From positions 1 to 64,000 of the forward strand of contig JBGPBV010000012.1 of assembly GCA_041481445.1 (NCBI GenBank): a stretch of 64,000 nt of DNA, given 5' to 3'. The DNA comes from AA29 sp041481445 (GTDB lineage: Bacteria > Acidobacteriota > Vicinamibacteria > Fen-336). The position numbers and the translations under genes were made by a program. Under the pieces are notes generated by a model. It was not told where the DNA came from. It searched no databases and saw only the letters and a list, made by a program, of their open reading frames with translations. Shown piece by piece: positions 63,405 through 64,000 of the stretch (positions are counted from its first letter, which is position 1; each line of letters opens with the position of its first letter).

Positions 63405-64000
63405 TCAGGGGCCGATCGGGTTCTCCCGCCGCGACACGAACTCGTCCCAGAAGATCGTGCCCGAGGCTCCGCCCTTTACGCTGAGCGCGCCCAGGCGCAC
63501 GAAATCGACCGCGCTGCGATTGTTGTCGAGGTCGGTCATCAGCGCGACCGAGGTACCGTCCACGAGCAGCTCGCACTGACCGTCGTTTGCGTCCGGGGCG
63601 CTCGAGCGGCGCCAGCTCAGCTCGATGACGTGGGGCGCGTCCGTGATGGGAGCGAAGGGGGTGTCGGACTGGCTGTTGTCGTCCAGCCGGCAGCGTCCCC
63701 TCACGGAATAGAGGTTGTTCTGGCGCCGCAGCACCACCGCCGCCAGGCGCCGCGTAGGGGCCTCCTCGAAGGCGACGAAGATGCGCGTCCGGAAGTGGCC
63801 CTGCGCCTCGCCGGGGTCGAAGCCGTTGGGATCGAAATAGAAGCGTGCCCGGTAACGGTTCTCGTCGCTGGGCGAGGTGTCCTCGACGAAGAGGCTCGCC
63901 GTGTCGTTCACGAGGCCCCGCAGGCCCACCGTGGTGAAGTGCAAGGCGGCGTTGGTGGACAGGCTCAGGTTGCCGCCATCGGTCGCGGCCGCCGACCAGG
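63405..64000 (-). CDS. Beta-sandwich (LamG-like) secreted protein, C-terminal part, cut by window end
   Basis: The frame is open to the right edge, so the N-terminus is missing. The visible 197 residues are beta-rich, with RYRARFYFDPNGFDPGEA, IFVAFEEAPTRRLAAVVLRR, HVIELSWRRSS and CELLVDGTSVALMTDLDNN, a pattern of concanavalin A-like jelly-roll domains used for carbohydrate binding or as adhesion modules. The C-terminus is FWDEFVSRRENPIGP. It precedes the chimeric remnant and may belong to the same family of surface proteins. The TTG at 63944 is probably internal. Confidence 0.6.
   Translation of the reverse strand, partial: WSAAATDGGNLSLSTNAALHFTTVGLRGLVNDTASLFVEDTSPSDENRYRARFYFDPNGFDPGEAQGHFRTRIFVAFEEAPTRRLAAVVLRRQNNLYSVRGRCRLDDNSQSDTPFAPITDAPHVIELSWRRSSAPDANDGQCELLVDGTSVALMTDLDNNRSAVDFVRLGALSVKGGASGTIFWDEFVSRRENPIGP

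Overview
The window is very G+C-rich bacterial DNA in which nearly every base is coding on one strand or the other. The gene families point to the phylum Acidobacteriota, although no rRNA or complete tRNA is present to confirm this. The pointers are a VWFA-related protein of the acidobacterial type, an ECF sigma factor of the TIGR02999 type paired with a Ser/Thr kinase, a TonB-dependent receptor with an N-terminal carboxypeptidase-regulatory-like domain, DUF222/HNH proteins and many TPR proteins. Same-strand neighbours very often overlap by 1-4 nt (ATGA, GTGA or TGATG junctions), so most of the window is read as tightly coupled operons.

Layout. 1-3.7 kb: two TPR proteins and a secreted VWFA protein. 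3.7-6.5 kb: a LacI-type repressor convergent with a GH1 beta-glucosidase, with twin LacI-type operators upstream of the glucosidase. 6.5-11.5 kb (minus): a six-gene run of greA, a UvrC-related protein, a degenerate patatin, a Cys/Met gamma-lyase, a membrane protein and a small protein. 11.5-16.4 kb: an RNA 2'-O-methyltransferase, a TPR protein, rarA, a receiver-only response regulator and an HNH endonuclease. 16.5-23.7 kb: a lytic transglycosylase, a transhydrogenase alpha subunit, an NCS2-like permease and a glycosyltransferase-51 fusion. 23.8-34.9 kb: an MdtABC/OprM-like RND efflux operon followed by an aminotransferase and an ornithine cyclodeaminase-like enzyme. 35-41.1 kb: a two-component system divergent from a signal-peptide protein and a TonB receptor. 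41.2-45.6 kb: gcvT-gcvH-gcvP. 45.7-47.3 kb: a GspE/PilB-like protein without its ATPase motifs. 47.3-53.8 kb (minus): a block of M50 protease, trpS, scpA, scpB, lipoprotein, rluB-like, cmk and a two-gene unit with a palindromic operator candidate.

At about 53.87 kb the housekeeping block stops at the 3' end of a tRNA (T-loop to CCA) with no matching 5' part, which is the typical scar left by a tRNA-targeted integrated element. Everything to its right looks accessory: IS91-family transposase remnants in direct and inverted copies, an IS630-like helix-turn-helix remnant, a membrane protein of lower G+C, an ECF sigma factor/Ser-Thr kinase pair divergent from a secreted beta-helix/collagen-like protein, and large secreted repeat proteins whose C-terminal module occurs twice, once attached to an amidohydrolase scrap.

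The regulatory links that can be read from the sequence are: twin LacI-type operators before the glucosidase; the same TTTAC motif repeated at exact 11-bp steps both before the RND efflux operon and between the histidine kinase and the TonB-receptor genes, suggesting one OmpR-family regulator for both; and a 14-bp perfect palindrome abutting the start codon of a ribbon-helix-helix-like gene. The most unusual proteins are catalytically degenerate family members (pseudo-GspE, pseudo-patatin, pseudo-UvrC). All family assignments rest on reading motifs by eye; no database search was run.
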